A DNA stretch of 64,000 nucleotides from Seriola aureovittata. Lineage: Eukaryota > Chordata > Actinopteri > Carangiformes > Carangidae. A program made the position numbers and the translations under genes. Below the pieces are notes generated by a model that had not been told where the DNA came from, did not search any database, and saw only the letters and a list, made by a program, of their open reading frames with translations. The stretch is from the NCBI RefSeq assembly GCF_021018895.1, contig NC_079373.1, positions 3,537,501-3,601,500 of the forward strand. Direction: 5' to 3'. Shown one piece after another: positions 23,795-36,427 of the stretch (positions within the stretch are counted from its first letter, which is position 1; each line of letters starts with the position of its first letter).

Positions 23795-24209
23795 CTGCTC
23801 AAACCTGGCATTAACATTTGTCTCAGGTCATCCTATCACAAGAGGACAGCTCTAAAGTACATCAGTTCACACCTGGTATTAAAAATGTGTCTCCACATAC
23901 CACTTATGATAGGATCTCAGTACCCTGCTGTATATGCAAATAAACATGTATTCATTGTCAATGTGTTTGTGAGAGAAAGACAGCAAGGAAAGGAGGGGCT
24001 GAGTGAGTCATTGCGCTGCCCACAGCTCTACAATCACATTAGGTTTTAGCCATTAGAAATAGTAAAATATTTTTGGTTCATTATCTGGTCTGTGGGATCA
24101 GATCTCAAATGTGTTCTCAATGAGTCTTGAGTGCATTCACACCTGAACTTAGAACTGTCCAGTTGTGATCGGATCACCTGAGATGCGTGTTAATACCAGG
24201 TCTGAACAG
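23795..24209. mobile_element. MITE with 23-bp inverted ends
   Basis: The left arm 23795-23817 (CTGCTCAAACCTGGCATTAA and on) and the right arm 24187-24209 (reverse complement CTGTTCAGACCTGGTATTAA and on) match at 19 of 23 positions, and all four differences are transitions. The inverted similarity continues inward (CTCAGGTCATCC against CTCAGGTGATCC). It is non-coding and inserted near a dispersed repeat at 23590-23790. Confidence 0.7.
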
Positions 24210-27200
24210 GGCGTATATGAGACATCACTGACTTTAAAAATTACTTGTAGAAGCACAAGTATGTAAAATGGCGACTCAGCAGGTGAGAGAATTAAGGTGT
24301 AATTTCCCACCAGGCATTGTGTCTGTTAAATCTCTGCTTGTCTATCAGTTGTTCTTTTTGTTTCTCTGCCTTTCAGATTCATCATCACTGTTTGACAGAT
24401 TGTCCCTACACTCTCCTTTTCTGTCTCTCAGCATCTCTTCCTCTCGTCTTGCTGTCCTTGACACGTCCCTGACATGTTCGTCCTGCCACTGCAACATACG
24501 TCTCTCCTCTAACTCCTCTCTGTCACTTCAGTTATTTCGCTCTCAACTGGTTTTTCACGCCATCTCACCCTCCATCTCTGTATTTTTTTTCCTGTCTTCA
24601 TTCCACCCCATCTAATCCCCCTCTTTCTCACCATCTCTATTCATTCTGACATGCTTATGTAAGACAGCTGGTTGTGAAATCAATTACCATTGCATTACCC
24701 GGCTATATTTGGCATCATGACGCCACTGCTGCTGGTGGAAAGATACCAGTGCCTCGTCTGAATTAATGCTTCATCTCGTGTGTAACTTTGTACCAACTGT
24801 AGCTACGGTGAAGTTTGTGTTGTTTCTTTGATAAAAGATGTTGATACATGTGGTTAGAAATCATGTGTGTGTATGCCATGTGGGCATTTATATCGGGTCT
24901 GTTGATCATTTGGTTTGTTCTAAACTTTGGTCTGCAGCAAGATCCCTCAACAATCACTGATCAAATTGTAATTAAATTTGGTAAAAGCACTCATGGTCCC
25001 CAAAGGCTGCTTCCATTTGAAATTTGCTATTGTCAGGGTCCACATATAATGATTCCTAAAGGTTTCGTCAAACACCAAGATCAGGTCAAAATATTCAACT
25101 GTAAAATCAAAATCTAATGAGCAGATGAAAATAACTGAACACAGCCTTGCTCCTCAGAGGATGAACCTTTCCTCTAGCACCACCTAGAGGACAAGCGTGA
25201 CATTTTTTACCCCTGCTATTGGCTCCAAGAATAATAAAATGATCATTATGCTGTTGGTTCTGTTCAAACTTTTGGTTTTGCAGTGTACAGTGAACAGTGC
25301 CAGTTGTAGGGTCTGCCAGCATACTCTAGGTTTTAAAAGAGTACCGCACTGACTTAGCACTGCACTGCTGTAACATTCAATCAATCAGCCCCACTTAGTA
25401 TCAAATTTGTGCCATCTGCTTTCATTACAACAGGCTTTGGGCATGCATATTGTTTCCCCCACACTCGACACACTTGACATTGGAAGCACGGTACAGTCCC
25501 TACATAGCAGTCTCTAGAGCACAACTGAAAACACCATTTTAAAACTAATCTATCCAGCCACTGACCTTAAATTTTAAAACTAATGATAGCTAAGAACAGC
25601 ATCTAAAGATTTTATTGTGTTGTGTGTTAATCCAGAATTACTCAGTGCCACTAAAGCCTTTTTTCTGAAGGGTGTTTTTACATACTGTAGTTGTGTACAG
25701 ACTTAATAAAGTCTTGTAATGTGACATACAGTACATTTGTACACTGTACAACACTTCCTGGGATGTTAAACTTGGTAGTCCATTTTCTCGAGATCAGGAA
25801 AATGCAATGCGCTCAATTTGGGACAGCAGCGTTCTTGTTAACATCAGGTCAGCTGGGCTCAGGTGACTACACTTCAACAAAACTGTATACCTGTTATGCT
25901 CAGTGTAACAAGTGCTAATTAATATCAGAAAGCACACTGGTGGGTGGAATTTCCTGCAGCCTTTAACAATAAGATTTCTGGTAAATTTTGTATAATGTCC
26001 ATTTCCATATAGTCATCGTATACTCACCACTTTGCTGCCCCATGTTTAACAGAAATATTTTTTATACTCAGTTAATTCCAGTAAATGTGATGACACAATA
26101 ACAGGTACTATTGCAAAAATGATAACGTACTGACTGTCCTCCACCATCACTGTTGCCACAAAGGTAATTTTACATCAGTCAACTATAACTGCCTACACAA
26201 TCAAATGTTAGAGTGACTTTATGAATATATTAGTTTCATTATGTTGAGAATATTATGCAGCAATCAGCCAAACATCTAGCTAAGTAGTACAGCTAAGAGT
26301 ATTAGATAGCATGGATGTAGGTTGTAGGGAGCGTGGCATTAAGCAGTATAGGCAGATGAACACAATTAGTTTGTCTTTTGAATAATTTAATTTACTTACT
26401 TGTGCCTGAGGAAAAGTTGTAGTGCATGGAAGAAATGAATGAATGAATGAAATGAAATGAATGAAAGGATGTTCTGCTGCGTTTTCAGCTTTACTAGTTA
26501 ACGATAGCTAGGTAGAAAAAATAATCTAATTCACTGTGGTGCACAATGGCTCCCGGCGGCTACAGAGAATGTTTAAGGTGGAATGTTTTCTTGCTCAATG
26601 TACCTTGATTGTCAATATGACAACTTTGACCATTGCATTTATTTTTATTGGCTCTCTTGCCTGATGTACGCTTTTGTGATGATTGAATCTTCAGGCGCTT
26701 TAAAAATTATATGAATTTCACCTGGATTATGCAAACTGCAAATATTATATTTCCTTTTGACACTCCTTCTCAAAAAAGTGTTGTTTCGGTGCCTCCAGCA
26801 ACAATACACCAGTCGGTGAAGTGGGCCCAGGCCCAGACCACACATGCTGGAGGCTCTCATGTACACCCTGAATGACAGGCTCACAGAGAGGGCTGGTAGA
26901 CAGACTGACACTACACGGCCAGTGAAAACTTGATGGACTTTTTTGATGGTCCACCAGCCCATCCATGTGGTGGCCAACCAGGATTTGTCCTGGTGTTCCC
27001 CATGGCCTCTAAGTAAAGGGTTTTGTTGTACGTAGGTGATGCATGTGGTAGGTCTGAGGTCGGATGAATATCAAAGATATAACTTAATGTTAGCTAGTTA
27101 AATCTACCTTTCTCTCTCTTCTTTCTTTTTCTCTTTTTCCTCTCCCTCTCACCTTAGTCAGGTGTCGCCACATGTCTCCACTTTATATGTTGCCATATGT

Positions 27201-29012
27201 TGTTATATTTACTATACATGATTGTGTTGGTACATTTTGTTTCTAGTGGATATTCACATTTTTTCCCTCATCCTTTTTGTTCCACTTTATCTCCTCCTCC
27301 TCATCGCCATCTCGTTTCCTTCAGCCTTGTTTTGTATCTGACAAACAGCTCTGCCAGTAAAGCCATTGAGTTGAACAGTGAGGCATGTGGCCATCACAGT
27401 GCACTCTCCACGGTGGAGGACCTGACTTCAAAGGCTCTCCTTATCCCTCGACCAACGGTGGTCAAGCAGCCAAAGTGTCAGTGGGTGAGAAACTATTTAC
27501 AGATCTGTTTTCTAAGTCTCCTCTTTCACCAAGGAACACTCTCCCCATCCCCTCTAAAAAAAAAAAGGAGAATGGGGTTTTGTCAGGCTTGGAGAAAAAA
27601 CACTTTGCTTTTACAGCAGTTTGTTGAGGAGAACAAAATGGACCTGTCCTCGTTTCGTTTCTCTCCCTCCTTCGCTCCTTTTTTTCTTTCTTTTTAGATC
27701 TGCCCGGACAGCGTTGCTATGACAACCCAGCTTAGTCCCATCGGGTCTGGCTCACCTTCTCCTCACGGCTTGTTTTACATTACAAATTTGTTTTCCCACC
27801 ATCTTATAAGAACATATTTGTCCAAATCATACATCTTCCATGTTATCATGTTGTTGTTTCATTTGGTTCTTATTGTCGGGTTTTCAACAAAGTATATTTT
27901 CTTTTCTTTGTACCTCACTTTTAATTTCACACTGGGTTATTCATAAGCAGTAAAAGCAGAGCTGAACCACATTTTGCATTGTCATTATATTAACTCATAG
28001 AAGAAGCACTGCTGTTCTCCTTTCTCTGCTCTCCTGCTTTAAATTACACATAATGTCCTCCTTTGTGCTCCATTCACAAGTACATCTAGCCAAATTACAC
28101 ATCTCACAGTTACACCATAGTAATCTTTTGTCTTCACCGTTGCCTTTGATTATTACTATGATCTTGTGTGCATGACAACATAAAGGTAGGCACATTAGGT
28201 CTAAACAATGATCCCTACATCAAAAATAACCTATGATCTCATTCAGCCTTGTGCTTGAGTGGAGAACATGTCATCACTGTGTGATACAGTTAAGTGCGAC
28301 AAAACAAAGGCAAAGAGCAAACCTGATTAAACCTGCTGAAGCAAATAATTATTATATTCTCCATTTTCATCTCCTCATGGTCATTTAACAAAGTGGAGTG
28401 ATGTTTTTCTCCTGGTTATCATGAATCACTGACCATATGATGACATGCCGAAGTACGTAATAACTATTTTCCACATTTCATTACATGTGCTATTGTTGGA
28501 TCAACCGAAATTAGCTAATGACTGTCAATAGTAAAGGAGAAATTCAGATTTCACTGTCTCTAAATTTCATTTTGTTTCTGCATTACATTGTGTTTTTTTT
28601 TGTATCAACATATTATACACAATGCCTTCAAGTTTGCTCATCCAGTTTATTATAATTTTATTATTATTTATTATTATATTTACCTGACACAAATTCAAAA
28701 CGTTAAGTCGATTAGAAAACACAATGCAAACAACTAGTAGTTGAGGAACTCTAGTAAATATTAAATATTAATAAACGAGTTTTAAATCTATGTAGTATAT
28801 ATAAAAGTGCTGGTGCACATCATGGCAATGAGTAGACTATAGACACATGACATACAGTGGCACAGAGAAAATTGAGGTATTGTGTTAATGAACTGCAAAT
28901 GACAACATATGAAAAATATTTTCAGTTGTTCTGGAGTAAATAAAGTGTGTAGTGTACTGTGTACTGAGTGTTTGGGAAATCAAGCTAAAAGTAGTTTGGA
29001 GTAAATTATATT
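24210..29012. other. putative large first intron, little recognised
   Basis: Open stretches exist (for example 27197-27697 plus and 26645-26977 minus) but they are low-complexity or unlike known proteins, and no matched splice sites support them. A GC-richer patch at 26790-26990 may be an old repeat. Confidence 0.45.
26430..26466. repeat. (GAAT)n short tandem repeat
   Basis: GAATGAATGAATGAATGAAA followed by imperfect units. Confidence 0.9.
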
Positions 29013-29045
29013 TAAAGCTACATAACTTGATTTTTCTTTTGTTGG

Positions 29046-29060
29046 CCACCAGGGGGCAGC
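29046..29060 (+). promoter_or_regulatory. CTCF-like site within a dispersed repeat
   Basis: CCACCAGGGGGCAGC is a near-perfect CTCF core inside repeat copy B. The equivalent place in copy A (near 22077) reads CCACATGGGGGTATC and has lost it. Confidence 0.45.
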
Positions 29061-29209
29061 ATCACAAGCTGAAACACAACCCTGACATATTATCACCTTA
29101 TAAAGTTGATATGGTTAAAATGTTAGCAAACAGCTGCCACTTACACATCCTGCAGACTCAAAGCAACATTAGCATTCATTTGTGGTCATGCTTCTGGGCA
29201 TCTGATGAA

Positions 29210-29672
29210 GGCGTTTTCACAGCTGCGCTTTTTAGTCTGGTTAAACCGAACTCTGGTTCCGTTTCTCCCTCGGTACAATCTGTTTGTGTAGGTGTGACAG
29301 CAGTAATCGCACTCGGGTGCAGACCAAAACAATCTCTCTGAGACTCTTTTGAGGAGTTGGTCTTGGTCTGTGTCCAAACAAACTCTGGAGTGGTTCGTTT
29401 TTGGTGTGAAAGAGTTCTGAATTCGATCCGACACCACTAGCAGGTGAACTCACAAATTTGAGCTCGACGGTTCCTGTAACCTTCTTCCTGTGTTTACTTT
29501 CCTGCTCTAACCAGACAATCTGACCAACAAGAGGAGAGAACTTTATCACTTAGTTTGTAATGATGCATTTACTGGTCTTTATTTTTCACTCACCAAGGGG
29601 AAAATGATACAAGTTTGCAAACTCATCAACTGAATTGGACCACCGCAAACCAACTTTAAGAGTGAAAACACC
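29210..29672. mobile_element. MITE nested in a dispersed repeat
   Basis: It starts GGCGTTTTCAC (29210-29220) and ends GTGAAAACACC (29662-29672), 11-bp inverted ends with one mismatch. It splits a dispersed repeat whose parts lie on both sides (29013-29209 and 29673-29860). The open stretches inside are not protein-like. Confidence 0.55.
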
Positions 29673-30544
29673 CTAAGTTAAATATTCGCTCCGTTATTAA
29701 CTGTATTAGTGTCCACTTTTCTAATGTTCTGAAAGATGTTGAACTGCTCCATGGAGTTGAGGGGAAACTGCAAAGTTGGTTTACAGTTGTCTGTGGGTTT
29801 GTCACTACAAATGACCCCATTCACATTACATTAACTTTATAAAAATATTGATTAGAGCAGAGGAAAAGCTCATGCAGGCATAACTCCGGTAAGTAGGTCG
29901 TCAAAGTTGAATGAGTCTGTAAAGTCAGTCAGTAAAATCTGATGGATGTTTACAATGGAGAGTTTTACTGTTCAATTCTGTTCAAATTATTTTTTAAGGG
30001 TTATCACTGTGTTCTTCTTCAATTAAAGGTAGAGTAGCTTAAGTGATTATAATCCAATACACTTTTAGTCAAATTCAGAGAATATGTCCTCATAGTCCAC
30101 TAGCTGTCTGCTCCATGTGTAGGGAAGATGGAGACCGTTTGGAGACAATATTTTAGCTCCAATCTTTCAGTGACAATCCAGCGCTTTAGGGACAGTAAAG
30201 AGGCAAAGGCAGAATTACTTCCTGTCAGACCAGAAATCAATTGCTCTGCCTGTGGAGGGGATGCAGCTGATCAAATATAGATTAGCTGAATCGATACTTG
30301 GAAACTGGGGCAGCTCAAAGAGACAGAGGCAGAGAGACAGCAGGACAACAAAGGGACAAATAAGACAGACAGAGAGAAAACAGTGAAGGGAAGGAGATTT
30401 TTACTTTGACATGTCCACCATGAAGAAAAATAGTAGAAACCACTTTAATAAAACTCACTGAAGATGAAACTTTGGTGTGAAACATAAATGTCAGACTGAA
30501 TGTGCTTCTTCCTTGTTTCAGTCCACCACTTTGGTCCAGACTTA

Positions 30545-31275
30545 AACATCTCAACAACTACTGAATGGGTTGCATTTTCACTTATTTTGCAAAATATCTC
30601 AACCCAATGGATTAGCACCAAATTTTAGACATTCATGGTGCCCAGAGGATGTATTCTGATGGCATTGGTGATCACCTGGTTTTATATCACAGCTCAAACT
30701 TTTAATTTACCCATTACCTTGGTTTATGACCAAATACCTCCACAACTAATCACATCCCCACCAGCCTCAGTTGTAGTTCGTGTTCGTTGCTAATTGTCAA
30801 ATGTTAACATGCTAACATACAAACAGTGAACAGAGTTAGGGTTAGGTGGGTGCAGGTGGGAGTTTTCAGGTAGCTAGCTAGCAGCGTGGCTCACGAATTA
30901 TAAGTTGGACAAACACCACTTGGTATAACTATTGATTGCCATGAGATATTGTACATATTCATGTTCTTCACAGGATTAATAACTTTGTTAAACCCCTGAC
31001 TTCATATTTAGCACTATCACTGGCTCCAATTTTAATTTGTTCAATTCTTTTGTTTATGACCAAATAGCTGAAAATCTAATGACCTTCCCAACCTCAGCTG
31101 TACTTGTTAGCATGCTAACATGCTAAAATAAGATGGTGAACATAGTAAGCATTATACCTTCTAAACAAAAGCATGTTCTCAGTGTGAGCATGCTACCCAA
31201 AGAAACTCTCTGCCTCTGCCCAGAGTTGCTAGACAGGAAATGGAGTTTTGAAAACCTGAAATCAACAAAATGCTT
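30545..31275 (+). repeat. two tandem units of a teleost repeat
   Basis: Two diverged units follow one another (about 30545-30840 and 30905-31275). Each has a TTTATGACCAAATA segment and a GTTAGCATGCTAACA-like or GTTAACATGCTAACA-like segment. The wording (CATTCATGGTGCCCAGAGGA, AAGATGGTGAACATAG) is a familiar interspersed teleost repeat. I cannot assign it to a class. Confidence 0.6.
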
Positions 31276-34200
31276 GTCTGCTGTAGTTCTGGTTCACTGA
31301 GCTTTTGGTCCATTTGATTTCATGGCAGTGCCCCATAAGTCAAAGACTTAAAATTGTGAAATAAACTTGGGTAACTGGGAGTGGGTAACTTCACCATCTG
31401 ATTCCAGATATATATAATCATATCAATTTCGCGTTTAACCCTCTGTGAGACTTAAAAGCTGGTACATACCTGATATGATCTTATTGTTTATCTTATTTTC
31501 AATTGTTTTTCAAGAACATTTCAAATATGAAATACCTTATTTTTTGTTGCCTCTGTGAAGCTGATTTGCATCAACTTTTTCATTCATGCATAAGTGTCAC
31601 TGGCTCATTCATGGTTGTTTGGCTACCAGCTGATTAGTAAAAGCTAATCATAATTATACAGGTGTATAGCATAGCCATTAGAAGCTGATACCTCACTATT
31701 ACTGTCAGTAAAAAGTAGGTGTAAAAATCTGCCAGGATCATATTCATTAGATTGGCAGGTAACACTAAATAGTTAACATTAGGCTATAGAAATAATAAGA
31801 TGCACAATAAAATTTAGTTAAAATAAAGGACTGTTATTAGTAACTCTGTATATCTAAATGTTGGCAGTCTATGCCTTCATCTATCTCCTGTCTTGTTTCC
31901 TTCCTGTTGACTTGGGGTCTTTCAGTTTGATGGTGTTACTTAACTACACTGATGTGATTCCTGGAGGCGCTTCCTCCAGTCAAGCAGAGCGGAGATGTTA
32001 ATCCTGACTGATACACCCTGACAGTCACTTCTACACCTCACATCATCCTTCCCATCACCATCCAACCTGTTGGTCTGCCACATGCTGGAGTGAACGCACA
32101 AACTAGCACTGCTGGTAACTGCTGATATGCATGTTTTTACACTTCGTCATGCAAAATGACAGAAAATACAGCAAGTTAAGTCAGCACTTTCCTCCATTTG
32201 AAATTAAACTTTTTATTAAAATTATTTGTACCAGAGATATCAATGTCAGAGTGGAGGATTAAATATTAAATATCAGCTATCATCTCCAGATTGAGCCCCA
32301 CAGCAAGCTCTTTCTCCCCTGGCATAAAAAGCTTTCTGTCAGCGCTGTCAGATGAAAGCTTTGTGTCTCCACAACACTGTAGCTAGAGAGCTTTACAAGC
32401 AGCAGAGAAACACAGCCTCATTTTAGATTGAAGCCCGTGTGTTTTTGCATTCATACTTATGGTATTCACAACAGAGAGCAAGCTGGTTCTGGTAAAACAA
32501 TATAAAGAAATTATAAAAGAAGGGGACACAGAGAATGTCAGTGGTGACCTCACACTTTAGACAACACACTCACTCAAGAGCTCTATTTTTGCCTCAGCGC
32601 TCATTTATGGCATCACAGTCAGGGCGTGAGAGGGCAGCGCTCTGTGGGGGTCTGACTGCCTGCTGAGAACTGGACTTACTTCAGCAGCCTCTGTGAGGGG
32701 TGTGTGCAGAGGACGGAGCACTGAGCCTTTGTAATCTGCCGTCTTATTCTTTCATTCACTCAGAGTATTGGCAGGTTTCTAAAGGACAAATTTAAGAGCT
32801 TTAACAACCTCTTCAATGTTACCTGGAATTCCAGTTGAGGCCAATTTAAAATGTGTGGAGAGATGCAACCTCCCTCTAACTAAATAGTGACATTTAGAAA
32901 ACTGAACACAAAAAAATTAGCAGTAAATTAAGTTGCTGTACATGAATAAGACACAATTATTATAATGATCTGTTATACTGAGGTTCAAAGTTCATTCCTG
33001 ATCTTGGGAACAATAGTGAAGAAAGTCAGCTTTTAAGCAAACATGGACCAGTCTTTGAAGTGCTCAGAAAAAAAAAGGAAACTTGAACATCGGCAAACTT
33101 CATGAGCTGATTAAGATCATGTGATATGACTGAAAGCTCCAGAACAGCTACTAAATGGAGCTTATCGCGAGACCGACCCATGTAGGGGTCATGTAGGGCA
33201 TTCTTATTAATCATTATGTCAGTTAATTATGATTTATAGCACCCAGTTATATGTAATTCGGAACCTTTCCTGTTTCTCTTGTCTGTTCTGTGGTACGAAA
33301 TAGCAACAACCAAAGTTACTGTAAATCTTCATATAGAAGCTTTTTTTTCCAAACTAAAAGTCTACTAATAAAGGGGTGGTCGGAAGAAATATATTATCCT
33401 GAATTCATCAGGACAACATAGAGGAAGAATTATGTGAGTATTAACAGAGGAACAGGAGAAATGTAATAAAAGTCTGTCATAAACCTGGTTGTTTCTGTTG
33501 AGGTCATAAAGTGAGAATTAATGGTGCTGAAGTGAATATATGTAGCTTTTGCTGAACAGTGGTCACAGTGGCCAAAACTGACATTTATGGGATCATGGAA
33601 TGTAGTAAAATCTAGTGCAACAGTAATACAGGGAGGGAAGCATCATTAAATATTATTTTCAACTGGTCAAAAATCCTGCTAAGACCCACTAACGCAGGGC
33701 TTTTGTCGGGCTTAAACACAACGCCCCGGTGAACACGTAAAATTTTAAAACTTATCCTGTTGTGACGTCTTTCAGAGCACAGACATGATAAACACATCTG
33801 TCACCTGCCCAGCACGGTAGCTGTTAAAGCAGAAACACCACAGCTACACTGTGCTGAGGATGAAAGAGTGAGCTGCGGCCTCAAAATAAGTTTTAAAGAC
33901 ACACAATCGCCATTTGAAGCGTCTCACATGGGGGCTCAAACCCGGGGATAAGACGGGACGGATCCATCCTACCAGTCTGCACACCAGCTACCAGCTCACT
34001 GTTTCTCCAATGTATCATGGGTGTTTGCTCTGTAACTGCATGTGATAATATCGCTTAAATTATATATTTTAGTATATGAATTCATTCTGGTGCGAAAGGG
34101 GTATAAGTCTGACTCTGTCTCATCTGTTGTCTAGCAACATCTACATAAAGCTCATTAACATTAGCTTACATTAGCTACCATAAGCTACTGCTGATTCCAG

Positions 34201-35641
34201 ATAAAGTAAACTATTTTGACAAGAGCACAGTTGTGTTTTATAACTTATGATATTGACTTTTAATTTGTAAAAGAAAGTTGTTATTGCTATTTAATGTTAT
34301 TTCCTCTTTCAAAACATACAAATAGCTCCTTTAAGGTTTGGGTTTACAGTCATGATATATTTTGATGTTGGAAAAATACTCAACCTTATGTCTGACCATT
34401 TCATATTAATTTTAGAGCAGGAATGAAAGGTAAATTAGTTAATTATAGAAAGTTAGAGTCAGATTTCAGTGTCTGGACATGTGAAAAGCCCCTACATTGA
34501 CTGCAGCCTGCAAGCGAAGAGAAGATGTATGCATAACTCACCTTAATTCTGCTGTGATGTACAGTATATCCTAAAATATTCTCCCATCTTTGAAGGAGTG
34601 TGTTGGGTTGATGATGACCTGGCACTGCCTGAGGTGTTAGCAGTGATTAAAGTGAAGACCCTCATGCCCTTATGGTTTTCATATTTGCCTCATTAATTCC
34701 ATGTTAATGGGACCCTGGGCCAGAGGTGGCACTCAGGTGGTCGTGTTCACCTCTTTCTAATCAGGAAAGGCTGAGCCAACTTGATCTTTTTAATCTGCTT
34801 CAGACTTGTTTTCACAGCTGGAACATTGCTCAGTGAATTTATACGCAGTGAGTAAAGTCTGATAAGACAAGTTTTACTAATGTGGAGGAGCTACACCATC
34901 CTGTATGGAGGCAAAATAAAAGCTGAGGCTACACTTACCTATAGCTGGTTTCGCCTCCAATAAAATCCTGTCCTAGCATCAAACTGAGTATTTCATCACA
35001 CAAGCTGCACACTGATTCATGCAGCTGTAAATGTAAAGTTAAATGCTCGACAGCCCTGAGGGTAAAACGCTGCAGTGGCTTCAGATCCCTTCACAGTTTG
35101 TCGTCATGGGTTCTTGAGTGTAGACTGATGGTCAATTTTATCCATTTAAAATGAAATCTAAGCGAAAGAGTCTGAAACTTTCTGAAGCATCTGTACACAC
35201 AAGCCAAAGTATGTTGGTGTTTTATATTTAAGACTTGCACACTGCTTCATAAAAACTTGTCGATTTAGCTGTTTTCACTCCTTTCTAAAGGCGGTGCCTG
35301 AGGTCACCTGGAGAGCAGATGAAGCAGGACTGCATTCTTGTTTTCATGCAAATCTCCACCTAGTTAAATGCAAGTTTTTGGGGAAACTTTTGTAGAGATT
35401 TATTAATATTTATCAACCACTGTTTAAAGTAAGAATAAATATGTTTTTCCATTTCTCCTGAAATTACTTCTTTTACACTCATTTTCTTGTTCAAGTGTTG
35501 CATAACTAATTTATAAACTGAAATGTAGATATTGAATGGTGAAAGTTTTTAGCAAACAGTAGTATACTATAGGCACTACTTTTTGTACGTTTTGGGGGTT
35601 AGCAAAACTTTATACTTACACCTCGTACTCCAAGATAAAAT
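31276..35641. other. putative first intron, nothing recognised
   Basis: AT-rich sequence without coding signal. A GC-richer patch at 32580-32780 has no recognised exon. Confidence 0.45.
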
Positions 35642-36427
35642 TAGTGTTTCTCAAACTTTTTTAGACCAAGGACTTGACCATTAAAATAAAACTCAGAGAC
35701 CACCTGACTCCCTGAACATCACCAAAACCAATAGGGCCGACTAATTCAACAGTATTGTGACGAGACGTAGGGATGGCGAGTAGGGGAGTCATAGCGAGAA
35801 CTTGCTGTTTAGGGCATTTGCACTTATGTGGTCTGTGTCATAACCATTTGGCTATTGGGTCGCCCCAAACTGGGACAGCGTTTTAATTATCAGCAACCCC
35901 TGCACCTCACACACTGCACAGCAACAAGTGGTGCTGTTCATTTAGCATTAATGTTATCACACACATATCAACACTGGCCTTATGTCATCAGTAGCAGTAC
36001 AAGTGTCAATCATGGCAAATACATTACAAGTGAAATTAACTTCACGCTTCTCACTTGCCTGCGTACGTCATGTCGAAGCTTTGATTTGATTTGATGAGTC
36101 CGTGATCTTGTCCATTGTCCGTGTTTGATTGTTAATAGGCTAATAACTGGTGAAAGCTGACAACTGGTGCAGTTGCAGTCCCAGGGCAGGCTAACTGTTA
36201 GCTTCGTCCACATTTCCTTTCAAATGTCACGCTGATCATTTTTGACACAAATCGTAAAACATATCATGTAAACTGGCGAAGCTACGAGAGCGGAAAGTGT
36301 CGCAAAACAGCCAGTGACGTTGCCGTCATATAATAATGTTTGAATTTACATACGAGTGTATATGAACACATATACACTACTCGCTACCAGGCGTTGTGGT
36401 CACTCATAGACAGTTTCAGAAACACTG
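35642..36427. mobile_element. hAT-like non-autonomous element
   Basis: The left end AGTGTTTCTCAAACTTTTTT and the right end (reverse complement) CAGTGTTTCTGAAACT are inverted and resemble hAT termini. The 790-bp interior shows no transposase. An 8-bp duplication is not evident. Confidence 0.5.

Larger units (their letters stand above)
29013..29860 (+). repeat. dispersed repeat copy B, interrupted by a MITE
   Basis: The 5' part (near 29102-29190) and 3' part (AAACTGCAAAGTTGGTTTAC, about 29765) match copy A at 22069-22815. It starts near TTTAAAGCTACATAACTTGA. It carries a CTCF-like core at 29046-29060. The family name is unknown to me. Confidence 0.6.

Noticed and set aside
26645..26977. Minus-strand open frame of 110 codons
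   Set aside because: No recognisable domain, and the underlying sequence looks like an old dispersed repeat.
27197..27697. Plus-strand open frame of 166 codons
   Set aside because: Low-complexity ends, no recognised domain, no convincing splice sites and no resemblance to any family I know.
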